Shown: positions 16,643 to 25,254 of the stretch, one piece after another
How positions within the stretch are numbered: position 1 is the stretch's first letter
Layout: each line of letters begins with the position of its first letter
From: a bacterium
GTDB taxonomy: Bacteria > Vulcanimicrobiota > Xenobia > Xenobiales > Xenobiaceae
Assembly: GCA_022839105.1 (NCBI GenBank)
Contig: JALHDH010000002.1
Coordinates: 22,906-86,905 of the forward strand
Direction: 5' to 3'
Length of the DNA: 64,000 nucleotides
Made by a program: the position numbers and the translations under genes
Notes under the pieces: generated by a model
What the model saw: only the letters and a program-made list of their open reading frames with translations
Told to the model about the DNA's origin: nothing
Databases searched by the model: none

Positions 16643-18010
16643 TCAGGCCTGGAGTTGAGGGGCGGCCACCCAGCGGAAGCTGGCGTAGAACTGGGCCAGG
16701 GGCATTCGGAAAAGTCCGGATTCACCGGACTCGGCGGCCATCAGCCAGGGCCCGGAGCCCCAGGGGTTCCGCAGGCCGACCGTGTCGCTTTGGGGATCAT
16801 AGTCCAGCAAGGTGTAGCAGTGGCTGTTCTGCAGCCCGTTGTGGAGGGTCTCCACGTCGAAGGCGCGTTCCTCCTTCAGGAGGGGCCTGGGCCGGGTGCC
16901 GCAGATGCGGGGGCCGGGCTGGCTGCACATCTCGGCGACCAGGTCGCGGGTGGCCAGCAGGCTCAGGTCATCGAGGGATTCCAGGCGGGCCTCGCGGCCG
17001 GTCAGGGCCAGGATCGCCTCCTGAGGGGGAACTCCGTCGGCGGCCTGGCGGACCGAACCGGCCGACCGCTGCTTGCGGGCCAGGCGTTGCCCCATGGCCA
17101 CCTCCAGAAGGCCCGGCCAGCGCTCACCTGAGGTTCCCCTGGCGTGGAAGAGCCGCTCGGCGGGGGTCAACTCGAAGACCGTCTCGTCCTCGCCGTCCCG
17201 GAAGTTGACCCGGATCTCGCCGGCGGGGCCTGTCTGGAAGAGGCCCTCGACCTGATCGGGGGCCAGGCCCGCAGCCGTGGACAAAAGCACGCACGAGCCC
17301 AGGCGGTTCTGCCGGGTGGCCAGGGGATCCATGTCCTCGGATTCCAGGGGCGCGGCCGGGCCCAGGGCCTCAGCCTCGGGCTCGAGTCGCCGGAACTCGG
17401 CCTCCAGGCTGCGCGTCGCTTCCGGGGCGCCTGCGAAACCCTGTCGGGAAAAAAGGCCCAGATCGGCACGGGTGATCCCCGGCCCGTCGTGGGGCTGGCA
17501 GGAACCCAGGGCTTCGGGATTGGAGCGCAGCAGGACCAGGGCGGCGGACTCGGCGGGCGTGGAATCGGTCGCTTCCATCGCTCGATCGATCTCGGCCACT
17601 TCCAGGCGGGTGTCCTGGTTGCGGTCCCACTGATCGAACCTGCCGTCGACGGTCCGCACGAAGTCGGCCCTGGCCGGACCGGGAGCCTCCTCGCCAGATC
17701 CCTGGTTTTCGATGGCGGGGACCTCGCTCGGGTCGAAGCCCGGGCTCGACATGCGTCGGAACAGGGCCCGCTCGTAGGGCGTCCACACCTTGGCGGGATC
17801 CAGGCCGGCGAATTCCTGGTCCAGGCCCAGCTCCTCCAAGGCTTCCGCCAGCCGCGGCGGGTCGATGGGATCACGCAGGTCGGTGGCGGGATCCAGCAGG
17901 TCCTGGAAGACTTCGTCCGCCCGGTCGCCCGAGCGGACCACGCGGACCAGCTCCGCCTGATTCAGGCGGTGGGCCAGGAAGGCTTCGCGGATCTGCTGGT
18001 TGGGGATCAT
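16643..18010 (-). CDS. Calpain-family (C2) cysteine protease with EF-hand motif
   Basis: A 455-residue protein without a signal peptide. The calpain-type triad is readable: Cys240 in NRLGSCVLLSTAA, His397 in NSHCYTLLDY and Asn415 in LRNPWGSG, the last being the hallmark RNPWG block. Upstream, residues 129-140 form a canonical 12-residue EF-hand loop (DRNQDTRLEVAE). A second, degenerate loop may lie near 165-176 (HDGPGITRADL), giving an EF-hand pair. Calcium-regulated calpains are typical of eukaryotes; bacterial C2 proteases are scattered and few are studied. The ATG at 18010 has only a weak ribosome site. The gene is 60 bp downstream of an exported esterase and is probably co-transcribed with it. 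Confidence 0.85.
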   Translation of the reverse strand: MIPNQQIREAFLAHRLNQAELVRVVRSGDRADEVFQDLLDPATDLRDPIDPPRLAEALEELGLDQEFAGLDPAKVWTPYERALFRRMSSPGFDPSEVPAIENQGSGEEAPGPARADFVRTVDGRFDQWDRNQDTRLEVAEIDRAMEATDSTPAESAALVLLRSNPEALGSCQPHDGPGITRADLGLFSRQGFAGAPEATRSLEAEFRRLEPEAEALGPAAPLESEDMDPLATRQNRLGSCVLLSTAAGLAPDQVEGLFQTGPAGEIRVNFRDGEDETVFELTPAERLFHARGTSGERWPGLLEVAMGQRLARKQRSAGSVRQAADGVPPQEAILALTGREARLESLDDLSLLATRDLVAEMCSQPGPRICGTRPRPLLKEERAFDVETLHNGLQNSHCYTLLDYDPQSDTVGLRNPWGSGPWLMAAESGESGLFRMPLAQFYASFRWVAAPQLQA

Positions 18011-18069
18011 CTCGCTTGCATGGAAGCCCAGGACCCTGAAAGAGACCTGAAGCCCGCTGGGGCAGGCAT

Positions 18070-18759
18070 CTAGGGCTTGCGGCTCCGGGCCCAGGGGATC
18101 ATGCCGGCCAGCCAGTCGGCCGCTTCCTTGTAGGCTGCGGGCGGGGCGATGGTGTGACCGCCCTGGAACTCGATCCACCTGGTTTCCCAGCCCAGAGCCT
18201 TCAGACGCTTCTCGTCGGCCTTCATCTCCTGGTAGCGGAAGTCGCTGGGGCTGGCCAGGAAGACCGCGACCCGGTTGCGCGGGGCGGGCAGACGCGATTG
18301 CGGGTGGGACATCCCGGTGTTGACGACGATGGCCACCACGGCGTCGGGCTCCATGGCGCTCATGTCGTGCGAGAACATCCCACCGCCGGAGAACCCGGTG
18401 GCGATCAGGCACCTGCCGTCGATGGGGTAGGTTGCCTGGACCTCTTTGAGGATGGCGCGCAGGTCGGCCACCATGGGCGTCGCGTCCTCCCCGTTCCGAA
18501 AGCCGTTGAAGCCCAGGACGAACCACTTGTATTTCGCGGCGTGGGGCCGCCACAGTTGCACCAGGTGGCGGGTTTCGCCGTTCGGCGAGAAGACCATCAC
18601 CAGAGGCCTCTTGTCGCTGGCCTTCAGGCCGCCGGGGACGAAGAGCGTGTAGTTCGGCCCCTGGATCGTGGCGTCCGCGGGCGCCGCCTGCGCGGCCAGC
18701 GGGAACACAAGGACGCACGCCAGGGCCAGGATGAGGAGCAGACCGGTGAGGATGCGCAC
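18070..18759 (-). CDS. Secreted alpha/beta-hydrolase (PHB-depolymerase/feruloyl-esterase-like)
   Basis: A 229-residue exported serine hydrolase. The signal peptide covers about residues 1-27 (cleavage after AAQA). The nucleophile elbow is GFSGG (Ser125), the acid is probably Asp174 (ASPSD) and the base His203 (GGHTIAPP), matching the LpqC/PHB-depolymerase-like esterases. The GTG start at 18759 is preceded by AGGAGG at seven bases, better than ATGs upstream. The substrate is unknown; short-chain esters or polyester oligomers are plausible. It lies just upstream of the calpain-like protease on the same strand. Confidence 0.82.
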   Translation of the reverse strand: MRILTGLLLILALACVLVFPLAAQAAPADATIQGPNYTLFVPGGLKASDKRPLVMVFSPNGETRHLVQLWRPHAAKYKWFVLGFNGFRNGEDATPMVADLRAILKEVQATYPIDGRCLIATGFSGGGMFSHDMSAMEPDAVVAIVVNTGMSHPQSRLPAPRNRVAVFLASPSDFRYQEMKADEKRLKALGWETRWIEFQGGHTIAPPAAYKEAADWLAGMIPWARSRKP

Positions 18760-18959
18760 GGGAAGGCCTCCTGAGGAAGAGTCGCCCATGAGTCTGCCAC
18801 TCCCCCGCCCGGGCGCCATGACGCAGCGCAGGAGGTGCGGCGTGTCTGCGTCCAGGGCGGCCTCCTGGAGGAACGGTTCTCGTCATGATCCTGAGGAAAT
18901 GCCGCAGATTCATGCTGGAATCATGGCTTGGAGCAGATCCCAGGGATTCCCCGTGCCAT

Positions 18960-19880
18960 TCACTTCCGTTCCGCGCGCTGGAGGAAGTCCCGGACCAGAC
19001 CGAGGTAGCGTTCGGGTTGCTCCAAGTGGTGCTCGTGGGAAGCGTCGGGCAGGACGGCCACCTCGGAACCCGGCATCCTCTGGTGGTAGAAGGCCGTGGT
19101 GGAGGGGGGGGCCTCGTCGGATTCGCCGCAGGTGAAGAGGGTCGGCGTCGCGATCTCGGGCAGCCGTTCCACCCGTTCGAAATCCCGGAGGCTCCCCGTG
19201 ACGACGAACTCGCTGGGCCCCCACATCTGGAGGTAGACCGGCGCACCGAGACCGGCCATGCTCCGCTCGAGGCTCTCAGGCCAGGGGGCGAGGCGACACA
19301 CGTGCTCCCGGTAGTAGGCCTGGACCGCCTCCTGGAAAGCCGGGCCCTCGAAGTCGCGCGATCGGGCTCCCTCCTGCACTCTTGCAGGCATCCGGGCCAG
19401 CCAGGCGGCCTGGTCAGCCTCCCATCGGCGGGCGCTCAGGCAAGGCCCGGACAGGACGAGGCTTTGAACACCCGTCGGGCGCTTCGTGAGCATGTATTCG
19501 ACGGCCAGCATGGTGCCCCACGACTGGCCCAGCAGGTGGACCTGGTCGAGGCGCAGGGCTGCACGGACCGCGGCCAGTTCCTCCACGAAGCGCTCCAGCG
19601 TCCAGAGGGAGGGATCCTCGGGGCGGTCCGATCGCCCGCACCCCAACTGGTCGTAGAAGACGACTCGACGCTGATCCCCGAGGGCGGCCAGGCCCTCCAG
19701 GTAGTCGTGGGGGAACCCCGGGCCGCCGTGGAGGACCAGGAGTGGCGTCCCAGGCCCGCCTCCCACCGCGCGATACCAGATTCGCCCGCCAGGGACCTGG
19801 AGGAAGCCCTCCTCTGCCGAAGCGGGCACGCAGCAGCCGAGAACAATGCCGAAGACCACGGCGGACATCCAGAAGTTCAT
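18960..19880 (-). CDS. Exported proline iminopeptidase-like alpha/beta-hydrolase
   Basis: A 306-residue S33-family enzyme that would release N-terminal residues, classically proline, from peptides. It has a signal peptide (about 1-22, CCVPASA), the HGGPG oxyanion motif (51-55), the nucleophile elbow GQSWG (Ser120), Asp255 (CGESD) and His282 (ASHEHH). The cap domain lies between about residues 140 and 240. Most bacterial proline iminopeptidases are cytoplasmic, so export is a little unusual. Start ATG at 19880; the in-frame extension to 20021 lacks a ribosome site. A cysteine next to the signal end (Gly15-Cys16) could make it a lipoprotein. It probably supplements the adjacent M13 peptidase. 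Confidence 0.87.
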   Translation of the reverse strand: MNFWMSAVVFGIVLGCCVPASAEEGFLQVPGGRIWYRAVGGGPGTPLLVLHGGPGFPHDYLEGLAALGDQRRVVFYDQLGCGRSDRPEDPSLWTLERFVEELAAVRAALRLDQVHLLGQSWGTMLAVEYMLTKRPTGVQSLVLSGPCLSARRWEADQAAWLARMPARVQEGARSRDFEGPAFQEAVQAYYREHVCRLAPWPESLERSMAGLGAPVYLQMWGPSEFVVTGSLRDFERVERLPEIATPTLFTCGESDEAPPSTTAFYHQRMPGSEVAVLPDASHEHHLEQPERYLGLVRDFLQRAERK

Positions 19881-20425
19881 CCTGCTGGTTTCCTGCCAGC
19901 AGGGGAGTTCCCTTTGCCGCATTGGATTGGTCCTGGTTTCCCGGGTGTCTGAGATGGATCCAGGCCGCGGCGGCCTCACCCGGAATCGCTCGGGGGCCAT
20001 CGCGGCTCTCATTGGAGGCATGTTTGCAGGAGAATGGGACCTCTCCCCCCGCCTGAATCCGGGCAGGACTTCGCCAAGAGAATCGAGAAGCGGATTCAGC
20101 CCCAGCTCGAGCCACCAGGGCTGTGCCCAATGGCATGGATTCGGGTCTTGTGTTGGATGCGGGGTGTCGGCAGGGTTCTGCGCTCAGTCTTGGTGCGCGC
20201 TCGGCGCATGGTTTCGTGTCCGCCTTTTCGGAACGCCGTGAATTCGGATGATCCGGATGGCGTCTGCAGGTCGTCTTGTGGGAGACAGGCAGGCCGGGCT
20301 GCTCCATTCATCTGGGACTCTCGGCTCAAGCTCTTGTTCACCGTGCGGAGGTGCCGGGTCTCCCGACGGGTCGAGCCCTTCTGCTCAGTTCAGTCCTTCG
20401 GGGTGATAAGAGGCCTGAGACCAGC
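19881..20425. other. Intergenic region, 545 bp, no gene found
   Basis: Lies between the divergent iminopeptidase and MBOAT genes. Base composition is softer than the flanks. I found no convincing ORF with a ribosome site, no tRNA-like cloverleaf, no long inverted repeat and no clear promoter hexamers. It must hold the promoters of both operons and could contain a decayed gene. Confidence 0.5.
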
Positions 20426-21817
20426 GTGCTTTTCAACTCTCTGGAATTCCTGGTCTTCCTGGTGGTGGTCTACGGCCTGTTCCTCGCAGTGCCCCGGAGG
20501 GGGAGAAGCTGGCTTCTGCTGGCCGCTTCCTGGTTCTTCTATGGTTATTGGAGCCTGAAGTTCCTCGGCCTCCTGGTGGCGACCACGGCCATCGACTGGT
20601 GGATCGGGTTGGCCCTGGAACACGCCCGGCCACCCCGCCGTCGCTTCCTGGTGTTTCTCAGCGTGGCGTTCAATCTGGGCCTGCTGGCGACGCTTAAATA
20701 CTTCAACTTCTTCGCCGGTGAGTTCAGCCGGTTCCTGGCCCTGCTGGGGGTGGAAGTGCCCCTGCCCGTCCTGGAGTGTGTCCTGCCGGTCGGATTGTCC
20801 TTCTACGTTTTTCAGTCGATGGGATACACGATCGATGTTTATCGCGGGGCCCTGAAACCTACCAGGGATTTCTTCGTTTTTGCCTTGTTCGTCTCGTTCT
20901 TCCCACAATTGGTGGCCGGGCCTATCGAGCGGGCAGGAAATATGTTGGGTCAATTCGCCGCGAGTCCCGATTCGACCTCGGAACAGCGATCGCGGGGGTT
21001 CTACCTGATTCTGTGGGGCTATTTCAAGAAGGTCGTGGTCGCCGACAACCTGGCGCTCGTGGTTCAGGGGGTCTTTGACTCCCCGACGACAGCGGGTGGC
21101 TTCATGGTCTTGATGGCCACCTACGCCTTCACCCTTCAGATCTATTGCGACTTCTCCGGATATTCGGATATCGCCAGGGGCCTTGCGCGCTACTTCGGAA
21201 TCGAGCTGATGGAGAACTTCAGGCTCCCCTTCTTCGCTGCTAATCCCCGAGATTTCTGGCACCGTTGGCATATCAGCCTCTCAACCTGGTTGCGCGATTA
21301 TTTGTATTTCCCGTTGGGGGGAAGTCGGCTTGGAGCCATCCGCACCGGTTTGAACCTCATGGTCACGACGCTGCTCTGCGGACTGTGGCACGGAGCCAAT
21401 TGGACCTACGTGGCCTGGGGGGGATATCACGGCCTGGGATTGCTGGTCCACAGGCTGGTGCCGCCGCTGCGCCTGGGCTTCCTGGGGAAGCCATTCGCCT
21501 GGTTGGGCACCTTCCTCTTCGTCAGTCTTGGATTCCTGGTCTTCCGGGCGCACTCGCTGACGCAGGCGGGCGATCTGCTCGCCAGCGCGCTGAATTCGCC
21601 TTCACCTTGCCCCGGAGATTTCGGCGTCCTGCAACGAATCGTGTTGCTGACCCTGCCGGTCTGGGCTCTCGAGACCCTTCAACTCCTGACTGGGGACCGG
21701 GAAGTCTTGCTGCGCCTGTGGCCACCGCTTCAATGTCTTCTGACGGCTGGTTTGCTGCTCGCAATCCTCATCCTGGGAGCGCCTGATGGCCGACCTTTCA
21801 TCTATTTCCAATTCTAG
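20426..21817 (+). CDS. MBOAT-family O-acyltransferase (AlgI-like)
   Basis: A 463-residue polytopic membrane enzyme with about ten or more helices that moves acyl groups, usually acetyl, onto extracytoplasmic polysaccharide. The N terminus LFNSLEFLVFLVVVY is the typical AlgI-family start, so GTG at 20426 is chosen over longer reading. Family landmarks are the central YKKV-like segment (WGYFKKVVVADN), DFSGYSDIARG, HRWHISLSTWLRDYLYFPLGG and the active-site His in LLCGLWHGANWTYVAWGGYHG. It overlaps the next gene, an SGNH-like partner, by 32 bases, as in AlgI/AlgX-type pairs. Codon use is less GC3-biased than its neighbours, hinting at later acquisition. Confidence 0.93.
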   Translation: MLFNSLEFLVFLVVVYGLFLAVPRRGRSWLLLAASWFFYGYWSLKFLGLLVATTAIDWWIGLALEHARPPRRRFLVFLSVAFNLGLLATLKYFNFFAGEFSRFLALLGVEVPLPVLECVLPVGLSFYVFQSMGYTIDVYRGALKPTRDFFVFALFVSFFPQLVAGPIERAGNMLGQFAASPDSTSEQRSRGFYLILWGYFKKVVVADNLALVVQGVFDSPTTAGGFMVLMATYAFTLQIYCDFSGYSDIARGLARYFGIELMENFRLPFFAANPRDFWHRWHISLSTWLRDYLYFPLGGSRLGAIRTGLNLMVTTLLCGLWHGANWTYVAWGGYHGLGLLVHRLVPPLRLGFLGKPFAWLGTFLFVSLGFLVFRAHSLTQAGDLLASALNSPSPCPGDFGVLQRIVLLTLPVWALETLQLLTGDREVLLRLWPPLQCLLTAGLLLAILILGAPDGRPFIYFQF

Positions 21818-22748
21818 ATTCTTTCGATATCGCTGCATGCGGGCTCGCAGGTTGTTCATGAGCTCGCTGCTGGCGCTGCTCGTCCTGGAATCGGCCGTCG
21901 TGCATCTTGGTTTCAGGTGGGACGATTTTCCTGCTCGTCTGGAGGACTTCAACTGGCGTCGGGCAAGCGAGGCGCCTGAGGTTGTCGTCCTCGGAACCTG
22001 CCTGTCGGTTGGCCTGCACCCGCGATTCCTGGAGTCGGAGTTGGGGGGAACGGCAAAGGTCTACAACCTGTCTCGCGGGGATACCTATGCCCTGAACTGG
22101 TATCTCCTGGCGATCAACCACGTGCTGAAGCGTCCGGGGGACCGGACGATTCTCATGGTGCATCATCCTTCGGAGCTTCTGACTCCCGTCGGCGCAAGCG
22201 AGGGGGAGGCGGTTGTCTTGGACCTGGCCTCCTGGTCGGACATGCCCCTTGTGCTCCGGATGGCCTCGGAGCCTGGGCGAAGCCCTCTCCATCTCCTGTT
22301 GGCGAAGATCTGGCGGACCTATCGATATCGACACTTCATGGCTTCGGCCCTGTGGCAGGGCCTGGGCATCCAGGGCGCATTGCCCGACGAGGCTTCCCTC
22401 GAATTGCGCCCGGAGGCTCCCGCCACCAGGGCTGAGAGGCAGGCCCGGGCCCTGAATTGCCTCAAGCTCCTGCTGGATGCAGCCCACGAACAACAGACTC
22501 AGGTCTTCTTCGTTCCTTTGCCTGAGCGGAATTCTCCGAAAGCAGCGGGCGAGGACCGGGTGTGGCAGGCTGTCGCGCCTTTGGGCGCGAGCTTCCTGGA
22601 TGTTCGGGAACAGGTTCCGGTGGCTCCCGGCGATTTCTGGACCAGCAGGCACATGACCGATCAGGGGAGCCAGAAGTTCTGTCGCGTCCTGGCCAGCGCT
22701 TTGAAACGCCACCTCAGCCTTGGGGCGGATGCCGCATCCCGGCCATGA
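21786..22748 (+). CDS. Membrane-anchored SGNH-like partner of the MBOAT acyltransferase
   Basis: A 320-residue protein with one N-terminal membrane helix (about 24-41) and an extracytoplasmic alpha/beta domain. Block I reads VVVLGTCLSVGLHP, where the nucleophile position of SGNH enzymes (GDS/GNS) is occupied by Cys72. The C-terminal block keeps a His in TSRHMTDQG but not a clear DxxH pair. In AlgJ/AlgX/DltD-like systems this partner takes the acyl group from the MBOAT enzyme and places it on the glycan. The altered residues could mean a cysteine nucleophile or a non-catalytic accessory. Translation is coupled to the MBOAT gene by overlap. Base composition is softer, as in that gene. Confidence 0.75.
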   Translation: MADLSSISNSRFFRYRCMRARRLFMSSLLALLVLESAVVHLGFRWDDFPARLEDFNWRRASEAPEVVVLGTCLSVGLHPRFLESELGGTAKVYNLSRGDTYALNWYLLAINHVLKRPGDRTILMVHHPSELLTPVGASEGEAVVLDLASWSDMPLVLRMASEPGRSPLHLLLAKIWRTYRYRHFMASALWQGLGIQGALPDEASLELRPEAPATRAERQARALNCLKLLLDAAHEQQTQVFFVPLPERNSPKAAGEDRVWQAVAPLGASFLDVREQVPVAPGDFWTSRHMTDQGSQKFCRVLASALKRHLSLGADAASRP

Positions 22749-22934
22749 AGACGCATGAGTGCATCTGCATTCGGTTGGGCACGGCAGAGCTCCAGACTAC
22801 GAAGTCTTGAACGATTCAGGCCCACGAACTCGTGCTTCAGCAGATAGGATTGATGCCCACGCTTGACGGCCGATCCTGCGAGGAACGGATGGGTCGCGCA
22901 GTCGTACCGCGCAGGACCCGGGCGGAACCAAGAA

Positions 22935-22970
22935 AGCCGGGTCTGGGGCCCGGAGGCTCCAGACCCGGCT
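22935..22970 (-). terminator. Intrinsic terminator of the fold-II PLP enzyme gene
   Basis: Arms AGCCGGGTCTGG (22935-22946) and CCAGACCCGGCT (22959-22970) pair perfectly, with a further inner GCC/GGC stem. On the minus strand the hairpin is followed by TTTCTTGG, and it lies 22 bp beyond the stop at 22993. Confidence 0.85.
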
Positions 22971-22992
22971 CTTCATCCGGGAATCGGGAGGG

Positions 22993-24444
22993 TCAGTTCA
23001 GGCCGGTGGCCTGGTTGAACTCCTCGATCAGCTTGTCCAGCGGGTCGAGGCTCTCCTGCAACTGGCTCCAGTACCCGGCATCGTACCACTGGGCCTGGAT
23101 CTCCTCGTAGGTCTTTCCCTGCTGCTCGACCCAGGTATAGTACTTCAGGTTGTGGACGCGCTTGCGGTCCGCGTAGGTCAGCTCCTGCATCCAGTCCGTC
23201 GTGGTCCCCAGCATGTAGCGGTGGAAGGCCACGGCGGCGTCGGTGGCGGTGAAGGGGCCCCGGGCCTGGTTCATCTCGCGCAGGCGGCTGGTGTACATCT
23301 CGGCTGAGTCGGTGAACATGGTCATCACCACGTCGTCCGAGGTCAGCTCGTAGTACTTCGCCATCTTGATGGCCGAGAGCACGTTGGAGACCGAGCTGAT
23401 GCCCAGCCACGACAACTTCTCGATCAGTTCCGGCTTGAGACCCTGGCTGGCCAGGTAGCAATGCCCTTCGGGCTCGTTGAGCAGTCGCATCAGGGTCATG
23501 GTCGCCTCGTCGTCGATGGCCACGACCATGTCGGTGTTCTTGACGTTGTGCACCCAGGGGACGTGCTTGTCCCCGATCCCCTCGATGCGGTGTCCGCCGA
23601 AGCCGTTGGTCAGCAGGGTCGGGCACTGGATGGCCTCGGAGGCGGCGATCTTCGAGGTGGGGAAGAGGTTCTTCATGTAGTCGCCGGCGGCGATGGTCCC
23701 CGCCGAGCCGGTGGCCGAGACCAGGCCGCGATAGGTGCCGCCCACCTGCCGGAGGGCCTCCTCCATGGCTGGTCCGGTCACGTGGTAGTGCCACAGGTAG
23801 TTGCCGAACTCGTCAAACTGGTTGAAGATCACCAGGTCCTGGCCGGACTTGCGCAGCTCCCAGCACTTGTCGAAGATCTCCTTGACGTTGCTCTCGCAGC
23901 CCGGGGTGGCGATGATCTCACCGGCCACGCTCTTGAGCCAGTCGAAGCGCTCCTGGCTCATCTCCTCGGGCAGGATGGCGATCGACTCGCAGCCCAGCAG
24001 GACCGAGTCGTAGGCCCCGCCCCGGCAATAGTTGCCGGTCGAGGGCCAGACCGCCTTCTGGCGGGTGGGGTCGAACTGACCGGTTACCAGGCGCGGGACC
24101 AGGCACCCGAAAGCGGCTCCGACCTTGTGGGCGCCCGTGGGGAACCACTTGCCGGCCAGACCCACGATCCTTGCCGGAACCCCGGTGAGCTCGGAGGGCA
24201 ACTCCACGTAGTTGACCGGCCCGAAACCGCCACCGTGGGCCACAGGCTCGTTGTGCCAGGTGATCCGGAACAGGTTCAGGGGGTTGATGTCCCACAGCCC
24301 GATGTTCTTCAGGCCCTCCACCACATCCGCCGGGATCAGCTCGGGGTGGCGCATCTGCTTGAAGGTGGGGATTCGGATCTTGCGCTCGCGGGCGCGTTCC
24401 ACGACGCGCTTCAGGGCCTCAGGGTTTACGGTCAGGTCAATCAT
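22993..24444 (-). CDS. Fold-type II PLP-dependent enzyme, cysteine/threonine-synthase-like, specificity unknown
   Basis: A 483-residue cytoplasmic enzyme of the tryptophan-synthase-beta fold. The cofactor lysine is expected in WFPTGAHKVGAAFG. The phosphate-binding glycine loop is probably SATGSAGTIAAG, and an Asn in STGNYCRGGAYDS matches the substrate loop region. The about 90-residue C-terminal extension (TDWMQELTYADRKRVHNLKYYTW onward) is longer than in CysK or CysM. I know similar proteins only as unassigned PLP-dependent cysteine-synthase-family members. No sulfur or amino-acid gene is adjacent. The gene stands alone, with its own terminator. Candidates are a beta-replacement enzyme or an unusual threonine-synthase-like lyase. 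Confidence 0.85.
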   Translation of the reverse strand: MIDLTVNPEALKRVVERARERKIRIPTFKQMRHPELIPADVVEGLKNIGLWDINPLNLFRITWHNEPVAHGGGFGPVNYVELPSELTGVPARIVGLAGKWFPTGAHKVGAAFGCLVPRLVTGQFDPTRQKAVWPSTGNYCRGGAYDSVLLGCESIAILPEEMSQERFDWLKSVAGEIIATPGCESNVKEIFDKCWELRKSGQDLVIFNQFDEFGNYLWHYHVTGPAMEEALRQVGGTYRGLVSATGSAGTIAAGDYMKNLFPTSKIAASEAIQCPTLLTNGFGGHRIEGIGDKHVPWVHNVKNTDMVVAIDDEATMTLMRLLNEPEGHCYLASQGLKPELIEKLSWLGISSVSNVLSAIKMAKYYELTSDDVVMTMFTDSAEMYTSRLREMNQARGPFTATDAAVAFHRYMLGTTTDWMQELTYADRKRVHNLKYYTWVEQQGKTYEEIQAQWYDAGYWSQLQESLDPLDKLIEEFNQATGLN

Positions 24445-24539
24445 CGCGGTACCTCGGTCGGATCGTTTGCCCCGGATTCTGTGATTTCACCGGGTCTCTG
24501 GAAGGAGGGGGGCTGCACCCGGTCGGGAAGGCCCAAGCC

Positions 24540-25229
24540 ATGAGAGCCTTCCGACTGCTGAGCGCGCTTCTCCTCCTTGGAGTTTTCTCCTCCATCTCGC
24601 TGCAGGCGCGGCCGCTGCCCGCATCCGAGGTCCTCCCGGGGGTTCTGCCCGCGGGTCGCGAACTGGCTCGCCGGCTGGACTCCCTGAGGGTCGAGTCCCT
24701 GTGGCTGCGCGGCAGGCATCCCGTGGACTGGAGGACGGGTCGGGCGACCGGTCCGGATCGCTTCGAGAATCCCCGGACCCGATGCAGTCAGTTCGCCGCC
24801 GCAGCCTGCATGCGGCTCGGGGTCTACCTCCTGCGTCCGCCCCGGCACTCGCCCTATCTGCTGGCCAACGCCCAGTCCACCTGGCTTCACTCCCCGGAGG
24901 CCAGGCAGGAGGGCTGGGAGCCGCTCTCCGACGGGATCGAGGCCCAGGCCCGCGCCAACCAGGGTTGGCTGGTGGTGGCCACCTGGCGGAATCCCGATCC
25001 CGGTCGCCCGGGGCACATCGCCCTGATCCGTCCGGAGATCCGGACCGTGGAAGAGATTCAGGCCGCTGGGCCGGCGATCACGCAGGCCGGGCGGGAGAAC
25101 TTCCGGCGGACCAGCCTGGTCCGGGGTTTCCGCAATCACCCGGGGGCCTTCGAAAACGACGAGATCCGCTTCTTCGGCCATCCGATGGAGCAACCCGGGA
25201 ACCTCCAGAGCCCGAATCCTGGTCCCTGA
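24540..25229 (+). CDS. Secreted NlpC/CHAP-like cysteine amidase, hypothetical
   Basis: A 229-residue protein with a signal peptide (about 1-23). A cysteine-histidine pair in the right order and context for an NlpC/P60 or CHAP papain-like fold is seen: Cys82 in TRCSQFAAAAC at a helix start and His159 in RPGHIALIRPE on a strand. The acidic or polar third residue is not obvious. Such enzymes usually cut peptidoglycan stem peptides, which fits export. There are no repeats or wall-binding domains. It is divergent from the PLP enzyme and converges on a glycosyltransferase gene. The family assignment is tentative. Confidence 0.65.
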   Translation: MRAFRLLSALLLLGVFSSISLQARPLPASEVLPGVLPAGRELARRLDSLRVESLWLRGRHPVDWRTGRATGPDRFENPRTRCSQFAAAACMRLGVYLLRPPRHSPYLLANAQSTWLHSPEARQEGWEPLSDGIEAQARANQGWLVVATWRNPDPGRPGHIALIRPEIRTVEEIQAAGPAITQAGRENFRRTSLVRGFRNHPGAFENDEIRFFGHPMEQPGNLQSPNPGP

Positions 25230-25254
25230 GCCTTGCTCGGAGCTCAGATCGGAC

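Noticed and set aside
16643..19246. An 867-residue reading covering the calpain-like gene and beyond
   Set aside because: Only the last 455 residues have domain content; the rest is a shadow of the esterase and iminopeptidase genes, which are in other frames.
19881..20425. Small coding frames in the 545 bp gap before the MBOAT gene
   Set aside because: None has a ribosome site plus sensible composition, and none resembles a known family.
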